A stretch of 64,000 nucleotides of DNA from Thermothelomyces thermophilus ATCC 42464 (GCF_000226095.1 NC_016477.1:372001-436000); one strand, 5' to 3'. Shown: positions 24,700 to 38,440, counted from the stretch's first letter. The notes: generated by a model not told the origin, from the letters alone. Translations and numbers: made by a program.

Positions 24700-27600
24700 A
24701 ACCCGAGCCTAGTATAGAGTCAGAGGTTACCTTACTAGACAAACTTTACAAATTTACCAACCTTTTTAATAAGGAGAAAGCTAGCAGACTCTCCCTATAT
24801 CGTAGTATAGCCGACTATTATATTAAATTAAAGGAAGGCCTAGATAAAAAGATTCCCGAACTCCCTTAGGGCCCTCTCTATAATATACTATAAGATCATT
24901 TATTAGAAGTCTATAAGTAAGTCGTTAACTTACTAGATAAGGGATAGATCTAAGCTAGCTCCTCTTCGGCCGCTACTCTTATCCTCTTAGTAAAGAACGT
25001 AGACAGAGGATGAAGGTTCTATATTAACTATTAGGCACTAAATAAGATTATAAAGCAAGATTAGTACCTCCTTCTACTTATTAAGGAGATACTTTACTCC
25101 CTAGCTAGAGCTAAGTAGTTTACGAAGCTTAATATCTAGGCGGCCTTCTACTATATCTAAATCGTAGAGGGCTATAAGCATTTAATAGTATTCCGGACCT
25201 GGTTTAGCCTTTTTAAATAGCTTATCTACCCCTTTAGACTTATAGGTATACCTATAACTTTCTAATAATATATTAATAATACTTCTAGCTTAATACTTAG
25301 AGACTTTATAATAGTATATCTTGATAATATCTTAATCTATATATTAGGTAGTAGAAAAGATTATATAAGGTAGGTAAAGGATATACTCTAAAGGCTATAG
25401 AAAGTAGGACTTATATTAGATCTTAAAAAGTATATATTTACTATAAAAGAAGTTAAATATCTTAGCTATATTATAGAGGTAAGGGCTTAGGTTTGCCTAG
25501 ACCTTAAAAAGCTAGCTACCATCTATAAGTAAGAGGTACTATATAAGGTTTAGGGAGTATAGAGTTTCCTAGGGTTTGTAAACTTTTACTAAGACTTCAT
25601 CCCTGACTTCTCCGAGTTAACTATACCTTTGATATAGTTAACTTATAAGAATACCTTATTTTGGTAGGGAACTAAAGAACAAGAGGCCTTTAAAGCTCTT
25701 AAGACGGCCTTTATATTAGAACCTATCCTAGTATAATAGAATCCTAAATAGGAGACGGTACTTAAGGCAGATTGCTCTAAGATAGTATTAGGAGGGTGCT
25801 TATCTTAATAGGGAGAAGATAGGGTCCTATATCCCATAGCCTACTATTCTATGAAACTGACCCTGGCCAAATAGAACTATATAATCTATAATAAGGAACT
25901 ACTCGCGATTATCTCTTATCTAAAGGCCTAATCGGCTAAGCTTTATAATATTACCGCCCCCTTTTAGATCCTAATTAACTATAAAAACCTTAAATACTTC
26001 TCTTAGCCTTATTTAATTAGCAAATAGCAAGCTCGATAGGCTAAAATACTCTCCCTCTTTAACTTTAAACTTTATTACTAACTAGGATTATAACCTTCCT
26101 ATCCTAATGCCCTATCTTACTATAAACAAGATTACCCTAAAGATATATAATGTATAGTATAACTCCTCCTTACCATTTAAATAGATATAATTAGTACCTT
26201 GTTATTACCTAAAATATACTACCTACTAAAAAGGAATACCATTTTTATAGATATATAGCTTGTAGTCTTATAGGATAAAGGAGTCATTAAGGACGAACAT
26301 TATATATATTAGCTCTAGGCTATCCGAGACGGAGCCCGAAAATTCCTAAAGGAGGCAAATATAGTATAGACCTAGATTACAGATTACTCTCTTAATATAT
26401 AAGGTACCCTTTAGTTCTAGGGTAGACTTTAGCTTCTTATATAAGAGCTACTTACGACTACCATTCTTTAACATGTCTATAACTCTCTTATATTAGGCTA
26501 CCTAAGGAGGAATAGGTTATTTAAAATACTCTAATAGAACTACTATTAGAATTTTATATCCCTAGATATAAAGAGATTTATAAGAAACTATTATATATAT
26601 TAAAGGGCTAAGGTTTTACGTTAACTATAATAAGGACTCCTCTAGCCCCTACCTATCGCTAACCGCTTCTAAAAACAAATTTCTATTGATTTTATAGTCG
26701 ATCTCTCTATATAAGACAAGAAATCACCCTAGTACTTTATAGTAATCACTAACCGGCTATCGAAGTACGTCTAGCTCGAAGCTATATCCTTAATAGGAGC
26801 TAAGGTATATATACTCCGGTTCCGGGACGTATAGTAGCGGTTTTACGGATTTCTAATATAAATTATTACTAATTATGGTTTAGACTAGCTTAGCTAGTTT
26901 TAGATTACTCTCTATAAGACTATTAGAATCGAATAGCTACTATTAATAGCCTATTATCTATAGATAGATAGAGGTATGGAACATATAAACTAAGAGATAT
27001 AGACTATCCTATAGACTATAGTTTCCTTTGCCTAGTATAACTAGCCTGAATATCTACCTATATATTAGCTTACGATTAATAATCGTAACTTAATAGTAAC
27101 TAGGACAAGTATAAGCTACTTCCTTCATAATTATAATATAAGCCTAATATAGTTTACTAACCTGCTAGATACTCTTACCTTAACCTTATAAGGAAGAGCT
27201 ACTAATTTCTTACATTACCTAAGAGAAGGTATAGAATAGACCTGGGCTATTATCATATATATATAGTAACGCTAGTAAGAAAACACTAATTACTCTCGAT
27301 ACCTAGCTAAGAGGTTTAAGGTAAGGGATAAAGTATAGCTATCCTTATATAATATTAAAACTAACCGCCTTAGCTATAAACTTAATTAGGTTAACGCTAA
27401 GTATAAAGTAATTATAGTACTAACGCTACTAATGGTGACTCTAAATGTTCCCTATAGCCTTTACCCTACCTTCTATATTAACCTTATCGAATATACTATA
27501 TCTAACCTATTACCTTTATAACGTATATTAGATTTCTAACTAGACCTAATATTAGAACTCTCCTAAGAGGGACTACTATAAGAGGAATATAAAGTAGAAG

Positions 27601-27790
27601 CAATCCTTATAGCTAGGAATATAAAGGGAAGAGAAAATTGACGTAATATACTAGTAAAATAGAAGGGATATAATACCTTAACTTAGGAACTATTAGAAAA
27701 TCTAGAAAACACTAAGGCGCTTAATATATTTAAATAGGAATAGGGAGACATATATTACTATAATAGACTAGTTACAAACAGGAGGTAAAG
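24700..27790 (+). pseudogene. pol of element D: protease to chromodomain
   Basis: The RT core runs from about 24900 to 25610. The catalytic box near 25315-25335 reads YLDNIL, a change of YLDD by GAC/GAT to AAT. RNase H is at about 25740-26130 (ADCSK...GG and [12 protein letters not shown] are visible). Integrase is at about 26450-27300. The chromodomain at about 27582-27750 has KVEAIL..RN and KGYNTLT..LLENLEN. Protease remnants near 24360 are uncertain. All frames carry RIP-type stops. Confidence 0.8.
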
Positions 27791-27829
27791 GAGAGTATAA
27801 AAGCAAATAATATAGATTTTTTATATAGG

Positions 27830-29479
27830 TAGGCAAACCTAGGGCAAATAAGTAGTAAGTACGTTATAATCGCGTTATAGACACGTTACAACCGTATTAT
27901 GGATATACCTATAGAGATAGTCTAATTATAAAAATAAAAATAAACATACTAACTAGTATATAATACGCTTACTCTATAACCTTCTCCTCTTTATCCTCCC
28001 CCTCTAAAACAATAGTTATAGCGGCGAGGGTAGGGTTGTCGCGGTTACGGACCGGGCGTGCCGTATAATCGATAGGCAAGGAAGAGCGGCAGGCGTAGGA
28101 ACGGCCGAAGTCGATCGGTACGGGTATAGGGCGTATAGAGGCGCTCGAGCAGGCGTAGGAGGCAGGCGATAGGGTGCCTAGGATGTAAGTAATAAGAGTA
28201 GTATTAGTATCGACTAAAGTTAATATATTCTTATTTATATACTATATCTAGTGTAATATGCCATCATTCTATGTTATAGTATAGTGTATAAGCTGCCTAG
28301 TAGCTTATAGGGTAGGGTTAGAGCTAGTAGTAGGTTAGATAATATTACTATAATAGGTAAGGGTATTAAGAGTAGTAGTAGTAGTAACTAGGGTAAAGTT
28401 ATTATTAGAATAATAAGAACTAATAGCCTAAGTAGGGGCGAAAGCGGCTTATCCAGGCAAGTAGTTAGACTAGGTAGCCTTAAAAAGTATAGAGAATAAA
28501 TGTATTAGTATAAAGAACTTAGGTATTAAGATAGTATAATAGGTACCCTAGTTAATAGTCTTATAGTAGGTAGGGGAGATGAAGGTAGTACTAGTATTAT
28601 AATAACCTATAATTTTCTTAATGCCTATATATAGGTAAAGGTTATTAGCCTAAAGCTATAGATTCTAAATATAGCTTCTATAGCTCTCATGATATATTAT
28701 ATAGAAAATGCTCTAACCCTAGATATACTTAATCTTATTACCTTTAAGAAGTTAGTTAATATATAATAGGTAGTATTACTACTTCTTAGGCTATAGTTTA
28801 AACTCCTTATTGGAAGAGTTACCCTCGATAGTATATCCACTAAAGGAAAGGTTAGCATTCTTATATTATAAAATAAAGAGTTAGTCTATACCCTATATAT
28901 ATATATAATAGCCAAAAATTAATATAGGTAAGGAAAACTTATATAATACTCTTTATTCTTATTACTACTAAGGTAATAACTACTACTATTATTACTAAGC
29001 GAACTAGTAGCTATTAATATACTAGATAGATACTAATTAAAAAAAAACTTTAAAAATACAATAAAGGTATAGGCAACAAGTATAATTATAAGAGGCAGGG
29101 GTAGTTAAAGGGTATAAAGGAGGAGGAGAGTTAGTTATAAGAGAGAGAATTAAGAATAAGAAGAAAGAGGAGGAAATATTTATAGGCATTAGGAGGAGGG
29201 CAATAGGGGAGTACGTATGACATAGGCAAATTACTTATTATATATATAACTTATTACTATATACGTAGGTTACATTATTCTAATAATAAAGGGAAGGAGC
29301 TTAGCTTTCATCTAAACTCGAACAGCTACCTATTTATACTCGATATACCATTATATATATAGGTTATATTATTATAGCGACAAAGAAAGGAAGGTACAGG
29401 ACCTGCTTACAGGACCAATACAGGGGCAGGACATAGGACAGGTCGGCCCGGTAACCGTGAAAAGAGAAGGGGGAGGGTA
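27830..29479 (+). other. Unexplained 1.65-kb region between pol and 3' LTR of element D
   Basis: Contains a GC-richer patch at about 28015-28190 that stands out from its TA-rich surroundings. A plus-strand frame from about 28384 to 29200 has only TAG or TAA stops, but at roughly the density expected in such AT-rich DNA. I therefore do not call a gene. A purine-rich stretch at 29085-29180 may be a low-complexity tail. Confidence 0.4.
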
Positions 29480-29808
29480 TGTTATAGGCCCGGGCTATAC
29501 CTAGGCTAGACAATGCCTAGGCTTTACCTAGGTACTAGAATAGACCTACCCTACCCTACTCCTGTATGCCCTATAGGTCCATAGAGCGTTTGTTACTTGT
29601 TCGTAACTTGTCCGGTAGATATACGGCCAAGGCCTGGTTAGCGCCTGACTTAGAGCCTAACCGGGCCCTACCCGGGTCATATATATATATATTGGTTAAA
29701 GGGCACTCCTTTATATAACTCTTATATTTTTCCTCTTTTTCCTTTCCAAGGTAGTCGAATAAAACATTATACGCTTATCTATAGATGCTATAAGGCTAGT
29801 ATATTATA
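29480..29808 (+). repeat. 3' LTR of element D
   Basis: 329 bp, begins TGTTATAGGCCCGGGC and ends TATTATA. It is longer than the 5' copy because of a short internal duplication (CTTGTTCGTAA) near 29595. It is followed by CTAAT, the target duplication. Confidence 0.88.
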
Positions 29809-29813
29809 CTAAT

Positions 29814-30744
29814 TACCTTATTAACTTAGACCTATTAGGTTTAGCTTAGGCCTTAATATCTCTAGTAGCTTTAGTAGGCTAATAGGTAGAGTTGTCCTTT
29901 ATAAGGCTATTTCTAGTAATATAGCAAATTATTAAACTAGGCTGTTAGGACTTGGCGTTTTTGGGGTCTTTAAGGGTTCCCTAAGTTACGATTCCTCCTA
30001 AATTTGCACTTCTAGTATAGTTCTTGCTTCTAATGGTAATAGTAGAATAAGCGCCTAGTCTAAAAGCTAGGGAAGGCACTTAATAAAGCGGTTTACAAGT
30101 CTCTTTGGTATATACTTGTTAAGATTCTATAACTCTAGATAATCTTTATCGATTAGGTGGTTATTAAAGTCTTATATATAAGCTAAGTACTAGTTAGCCT
30201 CCTTAAGGGATATCGCTAGCTCGAGGATTCGAAGTTCTATTAGAGTAAGCCTTTGAACCTAACGCTAGTAAGCGTTTCTAATAACAAAGCAATAGGTCTA
30301 ATATGCTTATTATAGTTTAGGCTTGTTTATTAGATCTTAATAGAGTTGCTATTGCCATCGTATCTAACCGTTTAGGCGTCTGCTTAAGTAGAGGGATATA
30401 GTTATTTGCCTAGGTAAATGGTCTCCTATAGTGTTCGAACGCTCGCGATTAGTAACGAGATCACAGATTCGAACCGGTAGTAGGTACTACTTGCTATAGC
30501 TCGGTGGCTATAATCAGTATAGCTTAGAAGGCTGCAAGGGTATAATACTATAGCGGTATTCGTGCTATAGGTAGTACTCTTAGACTAACTATTATAGTTT
30601 ATAAAAGTAGGTAATAAAAGCGTTAATTATTCTAAGTGCTAGAGGCACTTAGAGAAGCTATCTAAATATATATTGACCTTGGCTTGTTATCCCTATTAGT
30701 AGGTTAGTTAGATCTAACCTATAGATAGTTAAATGCTATAACAT
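29814..30744. other. RIP-mutated relic, no gene recognised
   Basis: This is the right-hand continuation of the sequence that element D split, probably the upstream side of relic F. GTTCGAAC and ATTCGAACC near 30434-30474 resemble tRNA B boxes, and TAGCTCGGTGGCT near 30498 resembles an A box. Their arrangement does not fold into a tRNA, however. Nothing else is recognisable. Confidence 0.4.
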
Positions 30745-31182
30745 TAGAAGCTCTTAATATAACTAGAGGGATATAAGGTATAGTTTTATTTTTTTAGTTC
30801 CATAGAGCTTTATTATATATAATAGGTATAAATAAAAATTACCTATCTAAGGGCACTAGATGGATAGATAAAGATAATAGATAGCTTTTAATACTTGTTT
30901 ACTCTAATAGATCTAAGTAATAGGATATAGTTCTTCTTTTTTTTATAAGTTAGGGATATCTTTTCTATATAAGTAGACTCTTTTATGTCTATCTAGAGGG
31001 ATATTACTATTACTATCTTTGCCTCTATCGTCGTTACTATCTAGATAGTCGGACTTGTCTACTATAACTACAAATACTCGGATGCCCTGGACATTTTAAG
31101 CCAAAGCTCCTCCCTATCTAACTAGATAGAGGTTTAGTTCTAAAGGTACTAAGTAGTGCCTTAGAAGATTAGTACTAGCTTA
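30745..31182 (+). repeat. LTR-like repeat, copy 1
   Basis: 438 bp, starts TAGAAGCTCTTAATATAACT and ends ACTAGCTTA. It is the same orientation as copy 2 and inverted relative to copy 3. No flanking direct repeat was found, so it may be an old solo LTR of the element H family. Confidence 0.6.
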
Positions 31183-31379
31183 TTATTAAGTATATTAATA
31201 TTAATAACTATATTTTACCTCTATTTATAATCTTTAAAGGTACTTAAATTTAAAAGTTATAGATTCTTTAAGACCTTAACTTATATATTATTATTTAAGT
31301 TAGTCTAAATAGCTAGATTTATTATAATATTATAATAGAATAAATTAGATACTTTAAATAGTATATAATAAACTAAGGC

Positions 31380-31818
31380 TAGAAGTTCTTAATATAACTA
31401 GAAGGATATAAGGTATAGTTTTATTTTTCTAGTTCCATAGAGCTTTATTATATATAATAAGTATAAATAAGGGTTACCTATCTAAGGGCACTAGATAGAT
31501 AGGCAAGGACAATAGATAGCTTTTAATACTCGTTTACTCTAATAGATTAGAGTAACAGAATATAGTTCTTCTTTCTTTTATAAGTTAGGGATATCTTTTT
31601 CTATATAAGTAGACTCTTCTATACCTATCTAGAGGGACATTACTATCGCTACCTTTGCCCTTATTGTCGTTACTATCTAGATGGTCGGACTTGCCTACTA
31701 TAACCGCGAATACTCGGACGCCCTAGACATTTTAAGCCGAAGCTCCTCCCTATCTAACTAGATAGAGGTTTAGTTCTAGAGGTGCTAAGTGGTGCCCTAG
31801 AGGGTTAGCACTAGCTTA
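31380..31818 (+). repeat. LTR-like repeat, copy 2
   Basis: 439 bp, starts TAGAAGTTCTTAATATAACT and ends ACTAGCTTA, 197 bp after copy 1 in the same orientation. The spacer is pure AT-rich sequence with no visible gene. The 206 bp between this copy and element C are likewise empty. Confidence 0.6.
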
Positions 31819-32024
31819 ATAGTACCTTAAATAGTTAGTTAGAACTATCTTTTTCTTTTAAATAGTTATATAAGTTATATATTATTATAGTTTGTTAAAT
31901 TCTATACCTTTTATAAGATTATCCCCTTTTACTTACCATTATATTTAATCTATATATCATAACCTTTAGATATTAGTATCTTTAGCCTTCTAATATAATA
32001 ATATCACTAACTTATATTACAAAT

Positions 32025-32462
32025 AAGCATATAGACGGCCCGGCAGGCTACAGCCAGGACGCGGGACATTCTGACAGCTAATCACTTGACAGACCAATCA
32101 GAAGATTATCACTACCAAGACTAAGGTCTTCACTAGTGATAATAACATATTACCGTCGACAACGTAGAATCACGGAGCGAAAGGAAAAATAGTACTAGTA
32201 ATAACTATTAAAGAGGGATAGATAATTATATATATATAGCTAGCTAGTCACTCGTTATAGTAGACTCTAAGAGTTTACTAGTAATAGTAACCTATAATTA
32301 CAATACTTATACTAAGCATCACTAACTACTATAAGAGATAACTCTAGTGTTGTTATAAACCCTTTAACTTTACCAAATCCCTTAGATAACCTATACGCTT
32401 GTCCTACTTAATTTACCTTTGTCTAAACCCTTTTAGAAGAAGTCTAAGCTAGGTTCGTTACA
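32025..32462 (+). repeat. 5' LTR of element C (type 2)
   Basis: 438 bp ending TTCGTTACA. Its 5' half is related to the A LTR but not to the B LTR. From about the TAGTCACTCGTTAT motif onward it matches all LTRs of the family. Confidence 0.9.
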
Positions 32463-32489
32463 CGTTGCTATCACTCCCTTTGTTCTATC

Positions 32490-33480
32490 ATGGTTTAGGA
32501 CGAAGGTGATTTCGACCTTGACATTGACATGGCTACTAACGTTACGGCCGAATAGCTGTTTGCCTAGCTTAGTTAACTCTAGCAACGGATCTAGGAGTTA
32601 GACTAGAGAGATAAGGTTGCTTAAGCTTGGATTAAGGAACTCGAGAACGGTGAAAAGCACTTGCAGAAGCTGGTTAACGAGGCCTATACCAAAATCAAGG
32701 CACTCGAAGGCGCCAAAGCGAGCTGTATTAAGATCGAACTACCTGGTAAATATGGAGGAACTAAGGAGGATCTCGTAGGATTCCTGACAAACCTCCGATC
32801 CTACTTCTGGCTTAATAATAACAAGTTTCTAGACGACAAAGCTAAAGTCCTTTATATAGCTATAAGACTAGAGGGCAAGGTACTTAGATAGTTCGAGCCT
32901 ATATAGAATGACTATCTTACTAAGGAAGACGAAGATAACTGAGACGTATTTATATAGGTAGTCTTTCGATCTTATAACTGTTTTAAAGAAGAGCTTTAGA
33001 AGGTTTTTGGTAATAAAGATAAGAAGATTTATACGTAAGAAAGACTTGCTAGTCTTTGACAGACCAAGTTAGTAGCCTCCTATGCTATATAGTTTAGATA
33101 GGATATACTTAAGTCTTAGCTTAACGATAAGGCGTTAATATAACTATTTTATAACGGTTTGAAGGAAAAGGTTAAAGACAAGCTATATAAGTACGACCGG
33201 CCTAAGACCTTAGACAAATATATTATATGGGCTATTAGAATCGATAATCGACTCTATATATAAGAGTAATAGAAACGAGGTTAAATAAATAGAACTATAG
33301 TCAAGGCTAACGACAAGAAAAAACGAGTATACATTAGCACCTTATATAGGACGTATCCTAGAGCTATAGATATAGATATAGTATAGAAGTAAGACCGAAA
33401 GAAAACGACTAAAGACAAGTCTAATATTACCTACTATAACTATAGAAAGAAAGAGCATTATAAGCGGGAATGTCGAAGCC
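32490..33480 (+). pseudogene. gag of element C
   Basis: ATG at 32490, with the same order as the B gag. An uninterrupted capsid part at 32661-32891 contains IKIELPGKYGGTKEDLVGFL. The CCHC knuckle near 33440-33475 has Tyr at the first two Cys positions but keeps H and C in the second half. Numerous TAG and TAA codons interrupt it. Confidence 0.82.
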
Positions 33481-34890
33481 TAAAGAAAGAGTAGAAAACA
33501 GTCCCTAGAAAGGAAATTATAGCTATTAACGAAAATACCAAGGATGTTATCAAAGTAGTAGCCACAAGCTACGAAGACAAGGATAGTAATATAGATAGTC
33601 TCGGATACAACGGCAACGGTAAAGACAAATAAGCACTGTACTCCAAACTAGTCACGGTAGACCTAGAGACAGGTCTTGCTAAATAGGATATGGTGGGAGA
33701 GTATATACTACCAATTTCGATTCTCCTAGCCCTAAGGCAGTAGGGTTTTATAGTCATATAAAGGTAGGATAGATTGTAGACGACCGATACCTAAGGAATC
33801 GAAAGACCCGGACCTAATGTTCTATTCCTCTAGGAACAAATCGAATAGTATCGTAATAAAGTTTTCTAGCTTAATATAGAACTATATAAATAGAATAGAC
33901 GCTTAATTTAACTTGCCTAGTAGAGCGATGAGATAAGGGACAAGATAAGGGAACTCCGACGTATTATGGAAACTATCAAAGGGGAATAGCCTATGACGTA
34001 CGATAGGCCTAATAGCTACGCCAAGCATTTTAACGATTAGCAACTTAGCTATGACGTATAGAACCCCGAGTACTAGTTTATATACGCAAACCGCAGAAAA
34101 GATGAACGTACGTGGGAAAACTACTAGAAGAAATACTCCTACCTTAGCATCGGAGTACCTATGGTCTATATATAGTAGGAAGGATTTGGAAAAGAATTCT
34201 AATACCTTTTAGGTAACGCTACGTAGCTATACCTATAACACGAGGCATATATACAAGTGCCCTGGTTCTAGTGTATATTATACAAATGCCGATACTACTT
34301 TCGCGACAAATTCGAAAATAATCACTAGCCGACCTAACAAGGAAATGAGAACGGAAGCCTCTGCCCTGTAGAATAGGTCTATAATACAAGAAACAGAGCG
34401 GCCAAATTGCTCTAGAAGATCGAAGCCTACGATCTAGAAGGCATCACGGTAGTACCAAAACGAGCCTAGCCTAGGCACTATAGAATAGGACGAGATATAT
34501 AGGACTTGTGCCAGAGTAATGACTGCCTCTACTATATAGACGAAAAGAAATTGTAGATCTAGGAGCTTTAGATAAAGCTATAGCACGTATAACGAAAAGT
34601 AGAACGGACCTAATGGTAGGAAGCTATAAGCACTTAATAGCTTATAGAAATGAGTACGATTGACAAAGCCACTATTAGCCAAATAACTAAAGAGGTTAGT
34701 ACTAACCTAGGAAATAGGTCAGGGCCCTTCGAGGGGCCTGAAAACCATTAACACCTGTATAGTGGCAAGTGGTAACGTAGTATAGGAGGAACTAGCGTAA
34801 GAAACTACTATATCGAGACCTCCCGGCAGAAACATAGGAAATCGCCGTAATCTTTAGGCGACGGCGGTAAGACAAGTAACTATAGATAAT
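33481..34890 (+). pseudogene. Cys/His linker between gag and protease of element C
   Basis: Counterpart of 8949-10370 in element B. The C-x4-C-x2-H-x8-H group is degraded here (the His reads Tyr), but the NDCLYYIDEKK segment near 34520 is retained. Function is unknown. Confidence 0.55.
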
Positions 34891-34899
34891 AGTATAATA

Positions 34900-37800
34900 G
34901 AGATAGTACGAAATGCTTGTACTAGTAGATAGTGGAGCAGAGATGAACCTGATTTCGCCGACGCTTGTGAATTAGCTACAGATACCCTAGAGAATGAAGC
35001 GGAAGCATGGCATAGTCAAAGGGCTATTTCCAATGTAATAGGTATATAGGGAGACCAAACCGATCGACATTACTATAATAGGGAAGACTATAGTAGTCGT
35101 ATTTAGTATTATAGACATAGGTAACGATAAAGATATAATATTAGGGTTACTATAGTATAAAGATTATAACCTAGATATTAGCTAGAAGAATAGTAGCTAC
35201 CTACGACCCTAAATAGAGTTATATTCGACTAGTAAAAAGAGGAGCACGCAAGGATCGCAAGAGGACAATACTTAAGGAAAGGCATATCCTATAGATCTAC
35301 TATAAGAGACAGATAGTAGTAGGTAGACTACTATAGACTCTAGAAGAGGTAGTATAACGATATCAATATCACGATAGGAAGAACGAGCTAAACCGCCGAT
35401 AGCTATTCTCTCTATTAACAAATATAAAGCACTATGATTAGAGTAGTAGGTTAAGATAGGAGAAATCGCTAGTATCGCTATAGATGGAACCAAGTTCGTA
35501 TACTATCGGAAAACCGAGAGACGAGACAAGACTAGGGAAGTACCAAAGGAATACAAAGAACACCTAGGATTCGAACCGAAGCATCTAAAAGGATTACTAG
35601 AGTATGGCCTATAGGATTATAAGATCAAGCTTAAGGAAGGAGTACGACTAAAGTTCTTTAAGATTTATTATATAAGCTAGATATAGAACGAAGAACTTAA
35701 GCGATATTTGGAGGAGAATCTTCGAAGAGGATATATCTGTCTATTAATATTGCTAGTAGGCTACCTAATCCTGTTTGTACCTAAGAAAGACAGAAAGCTA
35801 TAGTTATATATTGACTATTGGTAACTTAACAAATAGACTATGAAAAACCGATACCTATTACTGCTAATCTTATAGCTCTAAGATTAGTTGGTAGGAGCCT
35901 AATATTTTACATGTCTTGACTTGCTATCGGCCTATAACTATATACAGATCAAAGAAGGTAATAAGTGGAAAACGGCCTTTAGGATACCCTATAGCCATTA
36001 TAAGTACCTTGTCATGCTATTTAGACTAACGAACGCGCCGGCAACGTTCTAAGCCCTAATTGATCAAGCTATCTGACCCTTTCTTAACAAATTTATAGTA
36101 TATTATCTTGACAATATACTCATCTTCTCCAAAACGATAGACAAACACTAGAAGCATATAAAAGTAGTACTAGACGCGTTATACACGTATAAGCTATCAG
36201 TTAACAAGGAAAAGAGCGAATTCCACATTAGGAAAACGGTATTTTTAGGATACGAAATATCCCTAGGATAAATCTAGATAGAACCCTTAAAGGTTAAAGC
36301 TATCAAGGAATGGCTATAACTAACATTAATCACGGAAGTATAAAGTTTCATCGGGTTTACAAACTTCTACCGGATATTCATCAGGAACTTTAAAGCGATC
36401 GTACGACCTTTATATAAACTTACTAGGAAGAACGCTAAATTCTAATAGGAAGAGTAATACGAGTAAGCATTTATATAGATCCGCGACGCCATTACTAAAG
36501 ATCTAGTACTAGTGCTACTAGATCCTAAGAAGCCATTTAAGGTAGAAACAGACGCTTTAGACTATGCCATCAGAGGACAATTAGGATAACGAGATAAACA
36601 AGGGAAGCTATATCCTATAGCCTTCTTTTTAAAGAAGCTCGATAGACTACGTCTCAATTATCTAATCTATAACAAGGAACTACTTACGATTATCGAAGCT
36701 TTTAAGGAATAGCGACTATACCTTAGTAGTATAATCAAACTAGTATAAGTATATATAGATTATAAGAATTTGCGGTACTTTATAACGACAAAGGAGCTTA
36801 ATAGATGACAAATACGATAGGCAGAATTCCTTATGAAATTTAATTTTAAGATCTGCTATAAGAAGGGTAAAGAGAACGTACAAGCGGACGCCTTAAGCCG
36901 ACGAACGGATTATATAGAAGGACGAATAGAAATAACGCCACCGTTATTTAAAGAACAAATAGACGGAACGCTATATTACGAAATATAGATATCTATAGAA
37001 GATAATCTACTTGACTCGTTCCTAGAATATTATATAATCTTTCAAGAAGAAAGAATTAACAAGGCATAGTATTAAGTAACACTTAGACTAGTGGTACCTG
37101 ATAGAGTAGAAGAAAAAGATAGGAAACTCTAGTACCAAGGCAAAGTATATATCTATAATGGGGATCAATAGCTGCAAATGATTTAAGAACTTTACAAATC
37201 GAAACTCGGAGGATATAAAGGAGTTACGAAGACTGTCGTACAAGTCAAGAAACACTATGACTTTCTATAGTTAACGATACAAGTTAAGGAAGTCATATAG
37301 AGCTACGACATCTACAATCAAAGCAAAACGGCACAATATAAGCTATATAGGCTACTTTAGCTACTGCTAATAGCTGACAAACTATAGAGTTTAGTTACGA
37401 TAGACTTTATTACGAAACTACTAGAATCCAAGGATACGGCTATAGGGGTAATCTACAATAGTATTCTTACTATAGTAGATTACCTAACTAAATGGGCATA
37501 CTTCTTTCCCTACAAGGAGTCCTAGATAGCTAAACAGCTAGTAGACGTAATCTATCGGCAAGTCGCATTAGTATGCGCTTGGCTATAGGAATAGATCACC
37601 GACAGAGATACTAAGTTCGCATCGAAGTTCTGGCAAGCGTTAATGTAACGATTAGGCGTCAATAGCAAGCTGTTAACGGCATATTACCTATAGACTAACG
37701 GATAAATGGAGTAACTAAACCAAGTTATTAAGCAATACCTCTGTTCTTACGTCAACTACTAGTAAGATAACTAGGTCACACTATTGCTAATAGTATAACT

Positions 37801-38440
37801 CGCTTATAATATAACGCTAACGGAAACGACCAAAGTTATACCGTTCTTTATAAACTATAGATATAAAGCAGACCTTAGGCAAGGACTAGAGGTTATAATA
37901 CTAAGAGTAGCAGTTAAAGCGGAACAAATGTATATACTATACGAGAAGCTTAAAAACGAACTTAAGTTTGTTAGAACTAGAATAAAGAACTACTATAACA
38001 AATACAGGCTCGAGGGACCTTGCCTAGAGAGGGGAGACAAAGTCTACCTAATCGTACGAAACTTACAAACTAAACGACTAAGTATAAAGCTAGACTTTAA
38101 GAAGGTTAGACCCTTCGTTATCAAGGAACGAATTTCGATATCTAACTACTAACTATCGTTACTATTATCTATATAATTATAGACAGATGTTTTTTATATT
38201 TTACTTCTCGAACCAGTGCTAAAGGACGCTAAAATCGCTATAAACATTAAAGCAGAGGACAAAGAGGAAGAATAGGACATCAAAGAAATTCTAGATTTAT
38301 ATATTATTAATAGGGAACTATAGTATCTAGTTAAATAGCTTGATTTTAGACTAGAGGATAACTTATAGGAACTAGTCAAGAATTTAAACTACCTTAAGAA
38401 ACTAGAATAGTTCTACTAGCAGAACCTAGATTAACCAAAG
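34900..38440 (+). pseudogene. pol of element C: protease to chromodomain
   Basis: The protease DSGAEMNLISP lies at about 34929, RT at about 35600-36290 with the catalytic box degraded to YLDN, RNase H at about 36540-36900, and integrase at about 37160-37830. An open stretch at 37928-38152 contains LERGDKVYLIV, and a degraded chromodomain lies at about 38277-38430. Stops of the RIP type occur throughout. Confidence 0.85.

Larger units (their letters stand above)
22575..29808 (+). mobile_element. Element D: complete chromovirus-type Ty3/Gypsy of another family
   Basis: 7234 bp, with LTRs at 22575-22893 and 29480-29808 and the exact target duplication CTAAT at 22570-22574 and 29809-29813. gag starts at 22951 and pol runs to about 27790 with a C-terminal chromodomain. 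About 1.65 kb of unexplained sequence then precedes the 3' LTR. It is strongly RIP-mutated. It is not closely related to A, B or C, and its RT box has become YLDN. Confidence 0.9.

Noticed and set aside
28384-29200. A third plus-strand ORF in element D
   Set aside because: The stop density is close to that expected for such AT-rich DNA, so coding is not shown.
30421-30600. tRNA-like A and B box motifs (TAGCTCGGTGGCT, GTTCGAAC, ATTCGAACC)
   Set aside because: Spacing and order do not allow a cloverleaf on either strand; perhaps a dead Pol III-type remnant, but not supportable.
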